Shown here: positions 43,245 through 52,970 of the stretch, piece by piece
Numbering within the stretch: position 1 is the first letter of the stretch
How the letters are laid out: every line of letters starts with the position of its first letter
Assembly (NCBI RefSeq): GCF_900635445.1
Contig: NZ_LR134117.1
Coordinates: forward strand, 3,782,001 to 3,846,000
Direction of reading: 5' to 3'
Length of the DNA stretch: 64,000 nucleotides
Source: Serratia odorifera
GTDB taxonomy: Bacteria > Pseudomonadota > Gammaproteobacteria > Enterobacterales > Enterobacteriaceae
Translations under genes and position numbers: made by a program
Notes under the pieces: generated by a model
What the model saw: only the letters and a program-made list of their open reading frames with translations
Databases searched by the model: none
What the model was told of the DNA's origin: nothing

Positions 43245-44879
43245 ATGCAGCAAATCTTGAAGCGCACGCCGTTGTCTTGTGTCATTACACTATTGAGCAT
43301 GGCGGCGCTGCATACCGTGCAGGCGGCGGAAGTTCCGGCCGGCGTTGAACTGGCCGCGCAGCAGAACATCGTGATCAATAACGGTTTGGAAGTTGCTTCA
43401 TTGGATCCGCATAAAGTCGAAGGCAATCCGGAAAGCAATATCATCCTTAATCTGCTGGAGGGTCTGGTCAGCACCGACGCCAACGGTCACGTGACGGCGG
43501 CGGTTGCCGAGCGTTGGGAACAGCGCGATTTCAAGGTATGGACCTTCCATTTGCGCCCGGCGGCGGTATGGAGTGATGGTTCGCCGGTGACCGCACAGGA
43601 TTTCGTTTACAGCTGGCGTCGTTTGGCCGATCCCAAAACCGGCTCGCCTTACGCCAGTTATTTGCAGTACGCCAAGATTGAAAATGCGGATGCCATTCTG
43701 AATGGCAAGCAAGCGCCGAAAACGCTGGGCGTCAAGGCGATTGATGAGCATACCTTGCAGCTGACATTGAGCGAACCGGTGCCGTACCTGCTCAGCATGT
43801 TGACCCATACCTCAATGAAACCGGTCAAACAGTCGGTGGTCGAGAAATATGGCGAAAAATGGACCCTGCCGCAACATTATGTCGGCAATGGCGCCTACCG
43901 CCTGAAACAGTGGGTGGTAAACGAACGCATCGTGCTGGAGCGCAACGCAAACTATTGGAACAACAAGGCGACGGTGATTTCACAGGCGACCTTCTTGCCG
44001 ATTGCCTCGGAAGTCAGTGATGTAAACCGCTATCGCAGCGGCGAGATCGATATTACCAACAGCGCCATTCCACCAACGCTGTTCGGCAAGATGAAACGCG
44101 AGGTTCCCGATCAACTGCACGTTAATCCCTACCTATGCACCTTCTATTACGAAATCAACAACCAGCGTGCGCCGTTTACCGACGCTCGGGTGCGGGAAGC
44201 GGTAAAATTGACGCTCGATCGCGACATTATCGCCAACAAGATAATGGGACAAGGGCAAATCCCGGCCTACGCCTTTACCCCGAGTTTCACCGACGGGGGG
44301 CGCTTCACGCCGCCCGAGTGGGCGGGCTGGACACAGCAGCAACGTAACCAGCGCGCGAAACAGCTGCTGGCTGAAGCCGGGTTCGGCGCCGATAAGCCGC
44401 TCAAGTTCAGGTTGCTGTACAACACCTCCGATCAAAACAAGCAGCAGGCGATTGCCGCCGCCTCGATGTGGCAAAAAAACCTTGGCGCCGATGTCACACT
44501 GCAAAATCAGGAATGGAAAACCTCGCTGGAAAGCCGCCATCAGGGGCAATTCGACGTGGCACGCGCCACCTGGTGCGGTGATTATAACGAGCCCAGCGCT
44601 TTCCTGAATCTGGCGCTATCCGATAGCAGCAATAACACGCTGTTTTATAAAAATGCCCATTTCGATGCGCTGATGGCTGCCAGTTTGCAGGCACCGGATG
44701 CGGCGGCGCGGGCGCTGATTTATCAACAGGCGGAAAACCAGCTGGATAAGGATTCGGCGTTGATTCCGGTGTATTACCGCGTCAGCGCGCGTTTGATTAA
44801 GCCCTCGGTCGGCGGCTTTACCGGTAAGGATCCGCTGGACTACACCGATGTGAAGAATCTGTACATCATCAAGCAGTAA
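43245..44879 (+). CDS. oppA: Oligopeptide ABC transporter substrate-binding protein OppA, first copy
   Basis: 544 residues. Signal peptide (RTPLSCVITLLSMAALHTVQ, cleavage after AAEV region), then the family 5 binding-protein fold: NNGLEVASLDPHKVEGNPES, PVTAQDFVYSWRRLADPKTG, and the C-terminal GGFTGKDPLDYTDVKNLYII. It is about as long as E. coli OppA (543) but visibly different from the second copy that follows 146 bases downstream, being less lysine-rich. Binds 2-5-residue peptides in the periplasm for OppBCDF. The two paralogs may have different peptide preferences or bind muropeptides/heme (inference). Confidence 0.92.
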   Translation: MQQILKRTPLSCVITLLSMAALHTVQAAEVPAGVELAAQQNIVINNGLEVASLDPHKVEGNPESNIILNLLEGLVSTDANGHVTAAVAERWEQRDFKVWTFHLRPAAVWSDGSPVTAQDFVYSWRRLADPKTGSPYASYLQYAKIENADAILNGKQAPKTLGVKAIDEHTLQLTLSEPVPYLLSMLTHTSMKPVKQSVVEKYGEKWTLPQHYVGNGAYRLKQWVVNERIVLERNANYWNNKATVISQATFLPIASEVSDVNRYRSGEIDITNSAIPPTLFGKMKREVPDQLHVNPYLCTFYYEINNQRAPFTDARVREAVKLTLDRDIIANKIMGQGQIPAYAFTPSFTDGGRFTPPEWAGWTQQQRNQRAKQLLAEAGFGADKPLKFRLLYNTSDQNKQQAIAAASMWQKNLGADVTLQNQEWKTSLESRHQGQFDVARATWCGDYNEPSAFLNLALSDSSNNTLFYKNAHFDALMAASLQAPDAAARALIYQQAENQLDKDSALIPVYYRVSARLIKPSVGGFTGKDPLDYTDVKNLYIIKQ

Positions 44880-45025
44880 GGGGTATTACGCCACGACAAC
44901 AACGTGAGTAATACGGGGAAGGCCGGATGCCGCATTCGTTCCGCGGCGACGGATCAACAGGCCTGACAAATGGGCAACGCGGGTGCACCGATTGGCCTGT
45001 GATAATAATAAACTGGAGTAGATCA

Positions 45026-46663
45026 ATGACCAACATCACGAGAAAAACGCTACTGGCTGCCGGCATTATGGCCGCGCTGGGCATCACCACCGCCGGCAGT
45101 GCGTTTGCCGCGGTGGTGCCGGCAGGGGTACAACTGGCAGAGAAGCAAGAGATCGTCAAGAATAACGGCTCGGAAGTGCAATCGCTGGATCCGCACAAAA
45201 TCGAAGGGGTACCGGAAAATAACGTCACCCGCGATTTGATTGAAGGTTTGGCCAACAACGGCGTAAACGGTGAAGTCGAACCTGGCGTGGCGGAAAGCTG
45301 GGATAATAAAGATTACAAAGTGTGGACCTTCCACCTGCGCAAAGATGCCAAATGGTCAAATGGCCAACCGGTGACGGCGCAAGACTTCGTCTACAGCTGG
45401 CAGCGCGTGGTTGATCCGAAAACCGCATCGCCATACGCCAGTTACCTGCAATATGCTCATGTAGAAAACGTTGATGACATTATCGCCGGCAAAAAAGACA
45501 AATCGACGCTGGGCGTCAAGGCGATTGACGATCACACCTTCCAGGTTACGCTGACCGAGCCGGTGCCGTATCTGGTTGAAATGACGCCGCACTACGCGAT
45601 GAAACCGGTGAACAAAGACGCGGTAGAAAAATTTGGCGAAAAATGGACTCTGCCGCAGAACTACGTCAGCAATGGCGCGTATAAATTAAAAGATTGGGTC
45701 GTCAACGAACGCATCGTCCTGGAACGTAACCCGGAATATTGGGATAACGCGAAAACCATCATTAATAAAGTCACGTTCCTGCCTATTTCATCGGAAGTTA
45801 CCGATGTTAACCGCTACCGCACTGGCGAAATCGACATGACCTATAACAACATGCCGATTGAACTGTTCCAGAAGCTGAAAAAAGACATTCCGCAGGAAGT
45901 GCATGTGGATCCGTACCTGTGCACTTACTACTACGAGATTAACAACCAGAAAGCGCCATTTACCGATGCGCGAGTGCGCGAAGCGCTGAAACTGGGGCTG
46001 GATCGCGACATTATCGTCCACAAGGTGAAAAATCAGGGCGATCTGCCAGCCTACAGCTTTACCCCGCCGTACACCGATGGCGCCAAGCTGACGCCGCCGG
46101 AATGGTTCGGCTGGACGCAGGAAAAACGTAACGAAGAAGCGAAGAAACTGCTGGCGGAAGCCGGCTATGGCCCGGACAAGCCGCTGACCTTCAACCTGCT
46201 GTATAACACCTCCGATCTGCACAAGAAGCTGGCGATTGCCGCAGCGTCAATCTGGAAGAAGAACCTGGGCGTCGACGTCAAACTGGTCAATCAGGAGTGG
46301 AAAACCTTCCTGGATACCCGACATCAGGGTAATTACGACGTTTCGCGTGCCGGCTGGTGTGCCGATTACAATGAGCCGAGCACCTTCCTGAACATGATGC
46401 TGTCGGACAGCAGCAGTAATACCCCACACTACAAGAGCGAAACCTTTGACCGCTTGATGACCGACGTGCTGACGGCGAAAACCAAAGAAGAACGCGCCGC
46501 GCTGTACCAGAAGGCCGAAGTTCAACTGGACAAGGATTCGGCTATCGTACCGGTCTACTACTACGTCAACGCCCGTCTGGTGAAGCCTTACGTGGGCGGC
46601 TATACCGGTAAGGATCCGTTGGACAACGTGTACGACAAAAATCTGTACATCATTAAGCATTGA
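45026..46663 (+). CDS. oppA: Oligopeptide ABC transporter substrate-binding protein OppA, second copy
   Basis: 545 residues from ATG 45026, which has GGAG seven bases upstream; the frame is open from 44927 but that part is the intergenic leader. Signal peptide (ITRKTLLAAGIMAALGITT, cleavage after GSAFA). The mature sequence VVPAGVQLAEKQEIVKNNGS is very close to E. coli OppA (AxVPAGVxLAxKQxLVRNNG). It is the likelier orthologue, next to oppB with a hairpin between. Codon use is strongly biased, as expected for one of the most abundant periplasmic proteins. Confidence 0.94.
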   Translation: MTNITRKTLLAAGIMAALGITTAGSAFAAVVPAGVQLAEKQEIVKNNGSEVQSLDPHKIEGVPENNVTRDLIEGLANNGVNGEVEPGVAESWDNKDYKVWTFHLRKDAKWSNGQPVTAQDFVYSWQRVVDPKTASPYASYLQYAHVENVDDIIAGKKDKSTLGVKAIDDHTFQVTLTEPVPYLVEMTPHYAMKPVNKDAVEKFGEKWTLPQNYVSNGAYKLKDWVVNERIVLERNPEYWDNAKTIINKVTFLPISSEVTDVNRYRTGEIDMTYNNMPIELFQKLKKDIPQEVHVDPYLCTYYYEINNQKAPFTDARVREALKLGLDRDIIVHKVKNQGDLPAYSFTPPYTDGAKLTPPEWFGWTQEKRNEEAKKLLAEAGYGPDKPLTFNLLYNTSDLHKKLAIAAASIWKKNLGVDVKLVNQEWKTFLDTRHQGNYDVSRAGWCADYNEPSTFLNMMLSDSSSNTPHYKSETFDRLMTDVLTAKTKEERAALYQKAEVQLDKDSAIVPVYYYVNARLVKPYVGGYTGKDPLDNVYDKNLYIIKH

Positions 46664-46671
46664 TACGGTGA

Positions 46672-46698
46672 GGGCCGCGGGCGATTGTCTGCGGTCCA
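46672..46698 (+). other. Stable hairpin between oppA and oppB
   Basis: GGGCCGCGGGC-GATT(G)-TCTGCGGTCC pairs into an ~10-base GC-rich stem (with G-U pairs) just after the second oppA stop, without a U-tract. Such hairpins usually protect the upstream mRNA and lower expression of downstream genes, giving much more OppA than OppBCDF. Confidence 0.6.
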
Positions 46699-46744
46699 GT
46701 CAAAATAATAAGCCGTCATCAGGCTGGAGCACAGGGTTAGGGCA

Positions 46745-47665
46745 ATGCTGAAATTTATACTTCGACGCCTGTTAGAGGCGATCCCGACGTTATTTATCCT
46801 TATTACCATTTCATTCTTCATGATGCGTCTGGCTCCCGGCAGCCCGTTCACCGGTGAGCGCGCATTACCGCCGGAAGTGTTGGCAAACATTGAAGCGAAA
46901 TATCACTTGAATGACCCGATCTGGAAACAGTACGGCCATTATTTATTGCAGCTTTCGCAGGGTGACTTTGGCCCGTCATTTAAATACAAAGATTATTCGG
47001 TCAACGATCTGGTTGCCAGTTCATTCCCGGTCTCGGCCAAACTGGGGGCAGCGGCGTTTATTTTGGCAGTGTTGTTTGGCGTGAGCGCCGGGGTTATTGC
47101 CGCGCTCAAGCAGAATACCAAATGGGATTATACGGTGATGGGGTTTGCCATGACCGGGGTGGTGATACCCAGCTTTGTGGTGGCGCCGCTATTGGTGCTG
47201 GTGTTCGCCATCACCTTGAAATGGTTGCCGGGCGGTGGTTGGAACGGTGGGGCGCTGAAATTCATGATCCTGCCAATGGTGGCGCTGTCGTTGGCGTATA
47301 TCGCCAGCATCGCGCGTATCACCCGTGGCTCGATGATTGAAGTGCTGCATTCGAACTTTATCCGTACCGCGCGCGCCAAAGGCCTGCCAATGCACCGCAT
47401 TATCTTCCGCCACGCGCTGAAACCGGCGCTGCTGCCGGTGCTGTCTTATATGGGGCCGGCGTTTGTCGGCATTATCACTGGTTCGATGGTGATTGAAACC
47501 ATATATGGTCTGCCGGGCATCGGCCAGCTGTTCGTTAATGGCGCATTGAACCGCGATTACTCGCTGGTGCTGAGCCTGACCATTCTGGTCGGCGGCCTGA
47601 CCATTTTGTTCAATGCGATCGTTGACGTGCTATATGCCGTTATCGATCCGAAAATTCGTTATTAA
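46745..47665 (+). CDS. oppB: Oligopeptide ABC transporter permease OppB
   Basis: 306 residues, same length as E. coli OppB. Starts MLKFILRRLLEAIPTLFILI, with six predicted helices, the N-terminal MRLAPGSPFTGERALPPEVL motif and the EAA loop near AKGLPMHRIIFRHALKPALL, then TGSMVIETIYGLPGIGQLFV. Forms the membrane channel with OppC. Confidence 0.96.
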   Translation: MLKFILRRLLEAIPTLFILITISFFMMRLAPGSPFTGERALPPEVLANIEAKYHLNDPIWKQYGHYLLQLSQGDFGPSFKYKDYSVNDLVASSFPVSAKLGAAAFILAVLFGVSAGVIAALKQNTKWDYTVMGFAMTGVVIPSFVVAPLLVLVFAITLKWLPGGGWNGGALKFMILPMVALSLAYIASIARITRGSMIEVLHSNFIRTARAKGLPMHRIIFRHALKPALLPVLSYMGPAFVGIITGSMVIETIYGLPGIGQLFVNGALNRDYSLVLSLTILVGGLTILFNAIVDVLYAVIDPKIRY

Positions 47666-47679
47666 GCTGGAGCACGCCA

Positions 47680-48588
47680 ATGATGTTGACTAAAAAGAAC
47701 AGCGAAGCTCTGGAGCATTTCAGCGAAAAGCTGGAAGTGGAAGGGCGTAGCCTATGGCAAGACGCACGTCGTCGTTTCATACACAACCGGGCGGCGGTCG
47801 GCAGCCTGTTCGTGCTGGCACTGATCACGCTATTCGTGATCGTGGCGCCCTGGCTGTCACAATTTACCTATGACGATACCGATTGGGCGATGATGTCGGC
47901 TGCGCCGAGCATCGAGTCTGGCCACTATTTCGGTACCGACTCCTCTGGCCGTGACCTGTTGGTGCGAGTGGCAATCGGCGGGCGCATTTCGTTGATGGTC
48001 GGGGTAGCCGCGGCGATGGTGGCCGTGATCGTCGGCACGCTGTACGGCTCGCTTTCCGGCTACCTGGGCGGCAAGACCGACTCGGTGATGATGCGTTTGC
48101 TCGAGATCCTCAACTCCTTCCCGTTCATGTTCTTCGTCATCCTGCTGGTGACCTTTTTTGGCCAGAATATCCTGTTGATCTTCGTGGCGATCGGTATGGT
48201 GTCGTGGCTGGACATGGCGCGTATCGTGCGCGGACAAACGCTGAGCCTCAAGCGTAAGGAATTTATTGAAGCGGCGCTGGTGGGCGGGGTATCAACCCGT
48301 AATATCGTGCTGCGCCATATCGTGCCGAACGTACTGGGGGTAGTGGTGGTGTATGCGTCGCTGCTGGTGCCAAGCATGATCCTGTTCGAATCGTTTCTCA
48401 GCTTCCTGGGGCTGGGCACGCAGGAACCGCTGAGCAGCTGGGGGGCGTTATTGAGCGACGGCGCCAACTCGATGGAAGTTTCACCGTGGTTGCTGATGTT
48501 CCCGGCCGGCTTCCTGGTTGTCACTCTGTTTTGTTTCAACTTTATCGGCGATGGTCTGCGTGATGCCCTCGACCCGAAAGATCGTTAA
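47680..48588 (+). CDS. oppC: Oligopeptide ABC transporter permease OppC
   Basis: 302 residues (E. coli 302), possibly starting at the ATG two codons later. HYFGTDSSGRDLLVRVAIGG and GRISLMVGV identify the DppC/OppC class; the EAA loop is around VGGVSTRNIVLRHIVPNVLG, then SFLSFLGLGTQEPLSSWGAL. It starts 15 bases after the oppB stop. Confidence 0.96.
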   Translation: MMLTKKNSEALEHFSEKLEVEGRSLWQDARRRFIHNRAAVGSLFVLALITLFVIVAPWLSQFTYDDTDWAMMSAAPSIESGHYFGTDSSGRDLLVRVAIGGRISLMVGVAAAMVAVIVGTLYGSLSGYLGGKTDSVMMRLLEILNSFPFMFFVILLVTFFGQNILLIFVAIGMVSWLDMARIVRGQTLSLKRKEFIEAALVGGVSTRNIVLRHIVPNVLGVVVVYASLLVPSMILFESFLSFLGLGTQEPLSSWGALLSDGANSMEVSPWLLMFPAGFLVVTLFCFNFIGDGLRDALDPKDR

Positions 48589-48599
48589 GGAGTGCCACC

Positions 48600-49616
48600 A
48601 TGAGCACCATTGAAAACCCGCAACTGCAAACCCGGGACACGGCGGCAACTCCGCTGCTGCTGGATGTGCAGGATCTGCGCGTCACCTTCGCCACACCGGA
48701 CGGCGATGTGACGGCGGTCAACGACCTGAACTTTGATCTGCGCGCCGGCGAAACGCTGGGTATCGTCGGTGAATCCGGCTCCGGCAAATCACAGACGGCA
48801 TTCGCGCTGATGGGATTGTTGGCCAGCAATGGCCGCATCGACGGCTCCGCCAGGTTCAACGGCCGTGAAATACTCAATCTGCCGGAAAACCAGCTCAACA
48901 AGCTGCGGGCAGAAGAAATCTCGATGATCTTTCAGGATCCGATGACTTCGCTCAATCCGTACATGCGCGTCGGCGAACAGCTGATGGAAGTGCTGATGTT
49001 GCATAAGAACATGAGCAAAAGCGCAGCGTTCGAAGAGTCGGTACGAATGCTTGATGCGGTGAAAATGCCGGAGGCGCGTAAGCGCATGCGTATGTATCCA
49101 CACGAGTTTTCCGGTGGTATGCGTCAGCGTGTAATGATTGCCATGGCGTTGCTGTGCCGGCCAAAACTGCTGATTGCCGATGAACCGACCACCGCATTGG
49201 ACGTTACGGTGCAGGCGCAGATCATGACGTTGCTAAACGATCTGAAACGTGAATTCAACACCGCCATTATCATGATCACCCACGATCTGGGCGTGGTGGC
49301 CGGTATCTGTAACAAGGTTCTGGTGATGTATGCCGGTCGTACCATGGAGTACGGCAGCGCGCGCGATGTGTTTTATCACCCGAGCCATCCGTACTCGATT
49401 GGGCTGCTTAATGCGGTGCCGCGCCTGGATGCGGAAGGCGAATCCTTGATGACCATTCCCGGTAATCCGCCCAATCTGCTGCGCTTGCCGAAAGGTTGCC
49501 CGTTCCAGCCGCGTTGTCCGTATGCCATGGAACAGTGCGCCAGTGCTCCGCCGTTGGAGCAATTTGGCGAAGGGCGCTTGCGCGCCTGCTTCAAACCGCG
49601 GGAGGCGTTGGTATGA
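48600..49616 (+). CDS. oppD: Oligopeptide ABC transporter ATPase OppD
   Basis: 338 residues (E. coli 337). Walker A GESGSGKSQTAFALMG (~59), Q-loop FQDPMTSLNPYMRVG, signature FSGGMRQRVMIAMALL, Walker B LLIADEPTTALD, and the C-terminal oligopeptide extension with iron-sulfur-type cysteines CPFQPRCPYAMEQC then CF. GGAG lies just before the ATG. Pairs with OppF. Confidence 0.96.
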   Translation: MSTIENPQLQTRDTAATPLLLDVQDLRVTFATPDGDVTAVNDLNFDLRAGETLGIVGESGSGKSQTAFALMGLLASNGRIDGSARFNGREILNLPENQLNKLRAEEISMIFQDPMTSLNPYMRVGEQLMEVLMLHKNMSKSAAFEESVRMLDAVKMPEARKRMRMYPHEFSGGMRQRVMIAMALLCRPKLLIADEPTTALDVTVQAQIMTLLNDLKREFNTAIIMITHDLGVVAGICNKVLVMYAGRTMEYGSARDVFYHPSHPYSIGLLNAVPRLDAEGESLMTIPGNPPNLLRLPKGCPFQPRCPYAMEQCASAPPLEQFGEGRLRACFKPREALV

Positions 49617-50614
49617 ATACTGCAACCGACAAGAAAGTTCTGCTTGAGGTCGCCGATCTGAAGGTGCACTTCGACATTCATGATGACAAACAGTGGTTCT
49701 GGCAGCCGCCGAAAACGCTAAAGGCGGTTGACGGCGTGACGCTGCGCCTGTTCGAAGGGGAAACGCTGGGCGTGGTGGGGGAATCCGGTTGCGGCAAGTC
49801 AACGTTCGCCCGTGCGCTGATCGGCCTGGTAAAAGCCACCAGCGGCAAGGTGGCATGGCTGGGCAAGGATCTGCTCGGGATGAACGACGCTGACTGGCGT
49901 AAAACCCGCAGCGATATTCAGATGATTTTTCAGGATCCGCTGGCATCGCTCAATCCGCGGATGACCATTGGCGAAATCATCGCCGAGCCGTTGCGTACCT
50001 ACTATCCGAAGATGCCGCGCCAGGAAGTAAAGGACAAGGTCAAGGCGATGATGTTAAAAGTCGGGCTGTTGCCGAACCTGATCAACCGTTATCCGCATGA
50101 GTTCTCCGGTGGCCAGTGCCAGCGTATTGGCATCGCGCGAGCCTTGATACTGGAACCGAAACTGGTGATTTGCGATGAGCCGGTTTCTGCCCTCGATGTA
50201 TCGATCCAGGCGCAGGTGGTGAATCTGTTGCAGCAGCTGCAGCGTGAAATGGGTCTGTCATTGATCTTTATCGCTCATGACCTGGCGGTGGTGAAGCATA
50301 TTTCCGACCGGGTGCTGGTGATGTATCTTGGCCACGCGGTGGAACTGGGCACCTACGATGAGGTGTATCAGAACCCGCAACATCCTTACACCAAGGCGCT
50401 GATGTCGGCGGTGCCGATCCCCGATCCGGACAAGGAGCAGGTCAAGCAGATCCAACTGCTGGAGGGGGAGTTGCCGTCACCGATCAATCCGCCGTCCGGC
50501 TGTGTATTCCGCACCCGTTGTCCGATTGCCGGGCCGGAGTGCGCCAAAACGCGGCCGCTGCTGGAGGGTAGCTTCCGGCATGCGGTGTCGTGCCTGAAGG
50601 TCGATCCGCTGTAA
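49613..50614 (+). CDS. oppF: Oligopeptide ABC transporter ATPase OppF
   Basis: 333 residues from ATG 49613, which overlaps the oppD stop as ATGA; E. coli OppF is 334. Walker A GESGCGKSTFARALIG (~60), Q-loop FQDPLASLNPRMTIG, signature FSGGQCQRIGIARAL, Walker B LVICDEPVSALD, and C-terminal CVFRTRCPIAGPEC plus a further Cys. Last gene of the opp operon. Confidence 0.96.
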   Translation: MNTATDKKVLLEVADLKVHFDIHDDKQWFWQPPKTLKAVDGVTLRLFEGETLGVVGESGCGKSTFARALIGLVKATSGKVAWLGKDLLGMNDADWRKTRSDIQMIFQDPLASLNPRMTIGEIIAEPLRTYYPKMPRQEVKDKVKAMMLKVGLLPNLINRYPHEFSGGQCQRIGIARALILEPKLVICDEPVSALDVSIQAQVVNLLQQLQREMGLSLIFIAHDLAVVKHISDRVLVMYLGHAVELGTYDEVYQNPQHPYTKALMSAVPIPDPDKEQVKQIQLLEGELPSPINPPSGCVFRTRCPIAGPECAKTRPLLEGSFRHAVSCLKVDPL

Positions 50615-50633
50615 CCCGCAGCTAAAAACAAAA

Positions 50634-50657
50634 AACCTGCCCATCGGCAGGTTTTTT
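50634..50657. terminator. Rho-independent terminator of opp operon
   Basis: AACCTGCC-CATC-GGCAGGTT hairpin with a T-run right (plus) and A-run left (minus), between convergent oppF and yciU; works for both. Confidence 0.85.
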
Positions 50658-50672
50658 ATGCGCCAGCGGCGA

Positions 50673-50996
50673 TCATTCTTTCCACAGAATGTGACACAGC
50701 TTGTGATCTTTTTCACGGCAGATCAATACGCGGGCGTACACATCGTTGATCGGTTCGCCGTCGGCGTCAGCCAGGCCGATAACCACTTCGGCAAAGAAAT
50801 CCGGATTCAGATCGTAATCGACGTGTTCCTGCCAGTCTTCAGCCGGGTCGTACAGTTCTGCACCGCCGCGTTCTTCAAACTGTAGATTGAACAGCAGAAT
50901 ATCCGCCGGATCCAGATTGTCGCCGGCCAGCTCCAGGAATATGTCATATGCCTGTTCCAGCGTTTCGTCTTCAGTAAGGCGGTTATTCAAATCCAT
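50673..50996 (-). CDS. yciU: YciU family acidic protein (HI1450 family, DUF440)
   Basis: 107 residues (E. coli 109), strongly acidic: EDETLEQAYDIFLELAGDNL, AELYDPAEDWQEHVDYDLNP. HI1450 family members are proposed DNA mimics because of their surface charge; function is unknown. Convergent with opp and upstream of clsA, as in E. coli. Confidence 0.92.
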   Translation of the reverse strand: MDLNNRLTEDETLEQAYDIFLELAGDNLDPADILLFNLQFEERGGAELYDPAEDWQEHVDYDLNPDFFAEVVIGLADADGEPINDVYARVLICREKDHKLCHILWKE

Positions 50997-51052
50997 AAAA
51001 AAATCCCGATAACAAATGATTTGGCGTTATTAAACCACGCCCGCCATGCCAT

Positions 51053-52513
51053 TTACAGCAGCGGACTGAAAAAGTAAAACAGTCGTTCGACAATACGATG
51101 CCAAAACGGCCGCTTGAGCCACTGCCGGGCTTCCAGCAGCCTGGAGCGGGCGATGTAATCATCCTGTACGCAAGCCAGATCGCTGCCGAAACCGTCATCG
51201 TCAATCACCAGGGTGATTTCAAAATTCAGCCACAGGCTGCGCATATCGAGGTTCACCGTGCCGACCAGGCTCAGTTGGCCGTCGACCAGCACGCTTTTGG
51301 TATGCAGCAGGCCGCCTTCGAATTGGTAAATCTTTACCCCGGCTTCGAGCAACTCGGAAAAGAACGCGCGGCTGGCCCAGCGTACCATCATCGAATCATT
51401 GTCGCGCGGCACGATAATGCTGACCTCGACGCCGCGCAGCGCGGCGGTGCATATGGCGTGCAGCAAGTCATCGCTCGGGACGAAATAGGGGGTGGTCATG
51501 ATCAACTGCTCACGGGCGGAGTACACCGCGGTCAGCAACGCCTGATGGATCATTTCCTCCGGGAAACCTGGTCCGGAGGCGATCACCTGAATGGTGTGGC
51601 CGCTTTCCTGCTCAAACGGCATGATGTTCATGTCCGGCGGCGGCGGTAGAATGCGCCGGCCGGTTTCAATCTCCCAATCGCAGGCGTAGACAATTCCCAT
51701 GGTGGTGGCTACCGGGCCTTCCATACGCGCCATCAGATCAATCCATTGGCCAACGCCGGCATCCTGTTTGAAGTAACGCGGATCGACCATGTTCATACTG
51801 CCGGTATAGGCAATATAGTTGTCAATCAGCACCACTTTACGGTGCTGGCGTAAATCCATACGACGCAGGAAAACGCGCAGCAGGTTGACCTTCAGCGCTT
51901 CGACCACCTCAATGCCGGCGTTGCGCATCATGCCGGGATAGGGGCTACGGAAGAACTGCACGCTGCCGGCGGAGTCCAGCAACACACGACAATGAACCCC
52001 ACGGCGCGCAGCGGCCATCAAGGATTCGGCGACCTGATCGACCAGACCGCCCGGTTGCCAGATGTAGAACACCATTTCGATGTTATGACGAGCCAGTTCG
52101 ATATCACGGATCAGCGCCTTCAACGTGGAGTCGGTGGTGGTCAGTAACTGCAACTGATTGCCCTTGACGCCGTCGATGCCCTGGCGGCGATCGCAGAGTT
52201 GAAACAGTGGACGTGCCACTTCGCTGTATTCGGTGGCGAAAATTCGCCGACTTTCTTTTAATTCATTAAGCCAGCGGGCGGTCGATGGCCACATGGCCTT
52301 GGCGCGCTCGGCCCGCCGTTTACCCAGGTGTAATTCACCAAACGATAAATAAGCGACGATGCCGACCAACGGCAGAATGTAGATAATCAGCAACCACGCC
52401 ATGGCAGAAGGCACCGCGCGACGCTTCATCAAAATACGCAGCGTGACACCGGCAATGAGCAGCCAGTAGCCGAATACCATGAGCCAACTGATTACGGTAT
52501 AAAATGTTGTCAT
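51053..52513 (-). CDS. clsA: Cardiolipin synthase A
   Basis: 486 residues from ATG 52513 (MTTFYTVISW), the E. coli length; the frame is open far upstream but is not conserved. Two N-terminal membrane helices precede two phospholipase-D HKD motifs: HRKVVLIDNYIAYTGSMN (~225) and HTKSVLVDGQLSLVGTVN (~404). Condenses two phosphatidylglycerols to cardiolipin at the inner membrane. Confidence 0.97.
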   Translation of the reverse strand: MTTFYTVISWLMVFGYWLLIAGVTLRILMKRRAVPSAMAWLLIIYILPLVGIVAYLSFGELHLGKRRAERAKAMWPSTARWLNELKESRRIFATEYSEVARPLFQLCDRRQGIDGVKGNQLQLLTTTDSTLKALIRDIELARHNIEMVFYIWQPGGLVDQVAESLMAAARRGVHCRVLLDSAGSVQFFRSPYPGMMRNAGIEVVEALKVNLLRVFLRRMDLRQHRKVVLIDNYIAYTGSMNMVDPRYFKQDAGVGQWIDLMARMEGPVATTMGIVYACDWEIETGRRILPPPPDMNIMPFEQESGHTIQVIASGPGFPEEMIHQALLTAVYSAREQLIMTTPYFVPSDDLLHAICTAALRGVEVSIIVPRDNDSMMVRWASRAFFSELLEAGVKIYQFEGGLLHTKSVLVDGQLSLVGTVNLDMRSLWLNFEITLVIDDDGFGSDLACVQDDYIARSRLLEARQWLKRPFWHRIVERLFYFFSPLL

Positions 52514-52758
52514 AAAGGCGAAAAATCCCGTTCGCAAACCACCAACGATGAGTGTACGCACAGAACGGAAAAGGGGAAACCTTTTCCCAACGGTTAAGTG
52601 ACATAAATGTGATTGCCTTAAGGCACTTGGCGAAAGCAAAAACGTTACTTTTGTTTCTATTGGCAACGGCGAGACTGAGCGACGTCCGACTTGGATCGTC
52701 GACAGAAAGGTCTATAATGCCGGCGGTTGGTATCGAAAGCAGAAGTGGCGAAGTAATT

Positions 52759-52935
52759 ATGAGACGCAGTAGAAATGAAGTAGGTCGTTGGCGCATGTTG
52801 CGACAGAGTCAACGCCGTAGGCACCGCTGGCTGGAGCGTCAGTCATGTCATTACCGGCATATTATTCGCGTGCGGCGGCGATTGGACGATCAGCACCGCC
52901 GGGCGTTACTGTTTACCGTATCCTGCGAATGGTAA
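52759..52935 (+). CDS. yciY: YciY family small basic protein
   Basis: 58 residues from ATG 52759, rich in arginine: MRRSRNEVGRWRMLRQSQRR, like E. coli YciY (MKRSRTEVGRWRMQRQ, 57 residues). The longer frame from 52552 is not conserved. Divergent from clsA as in E. coli. Function unknown. Easily missed by gene callers because of length. Confidence 0.8.
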   Translation: MRRSRNEVGRWRMLRQSQRRRHRWLERQSCHYRHIIRVRRRLDDQHRRALLFTVSCEW

Positions 52936-52940
52936 GACTA

Positions 52941-52964
52941 AAACAGTCCCTGCGGGGACTGTTT
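52941..52964. terminator. Bidirectional terminator between yciY and smvA
   Basis: Perfect AAACAGTCCC-TGCG-GGGACTGTTT hairpin between the convergent yciY and smvA stops. Confidence 0.75.
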
Positions 52965-52970
52965 GCCAAT

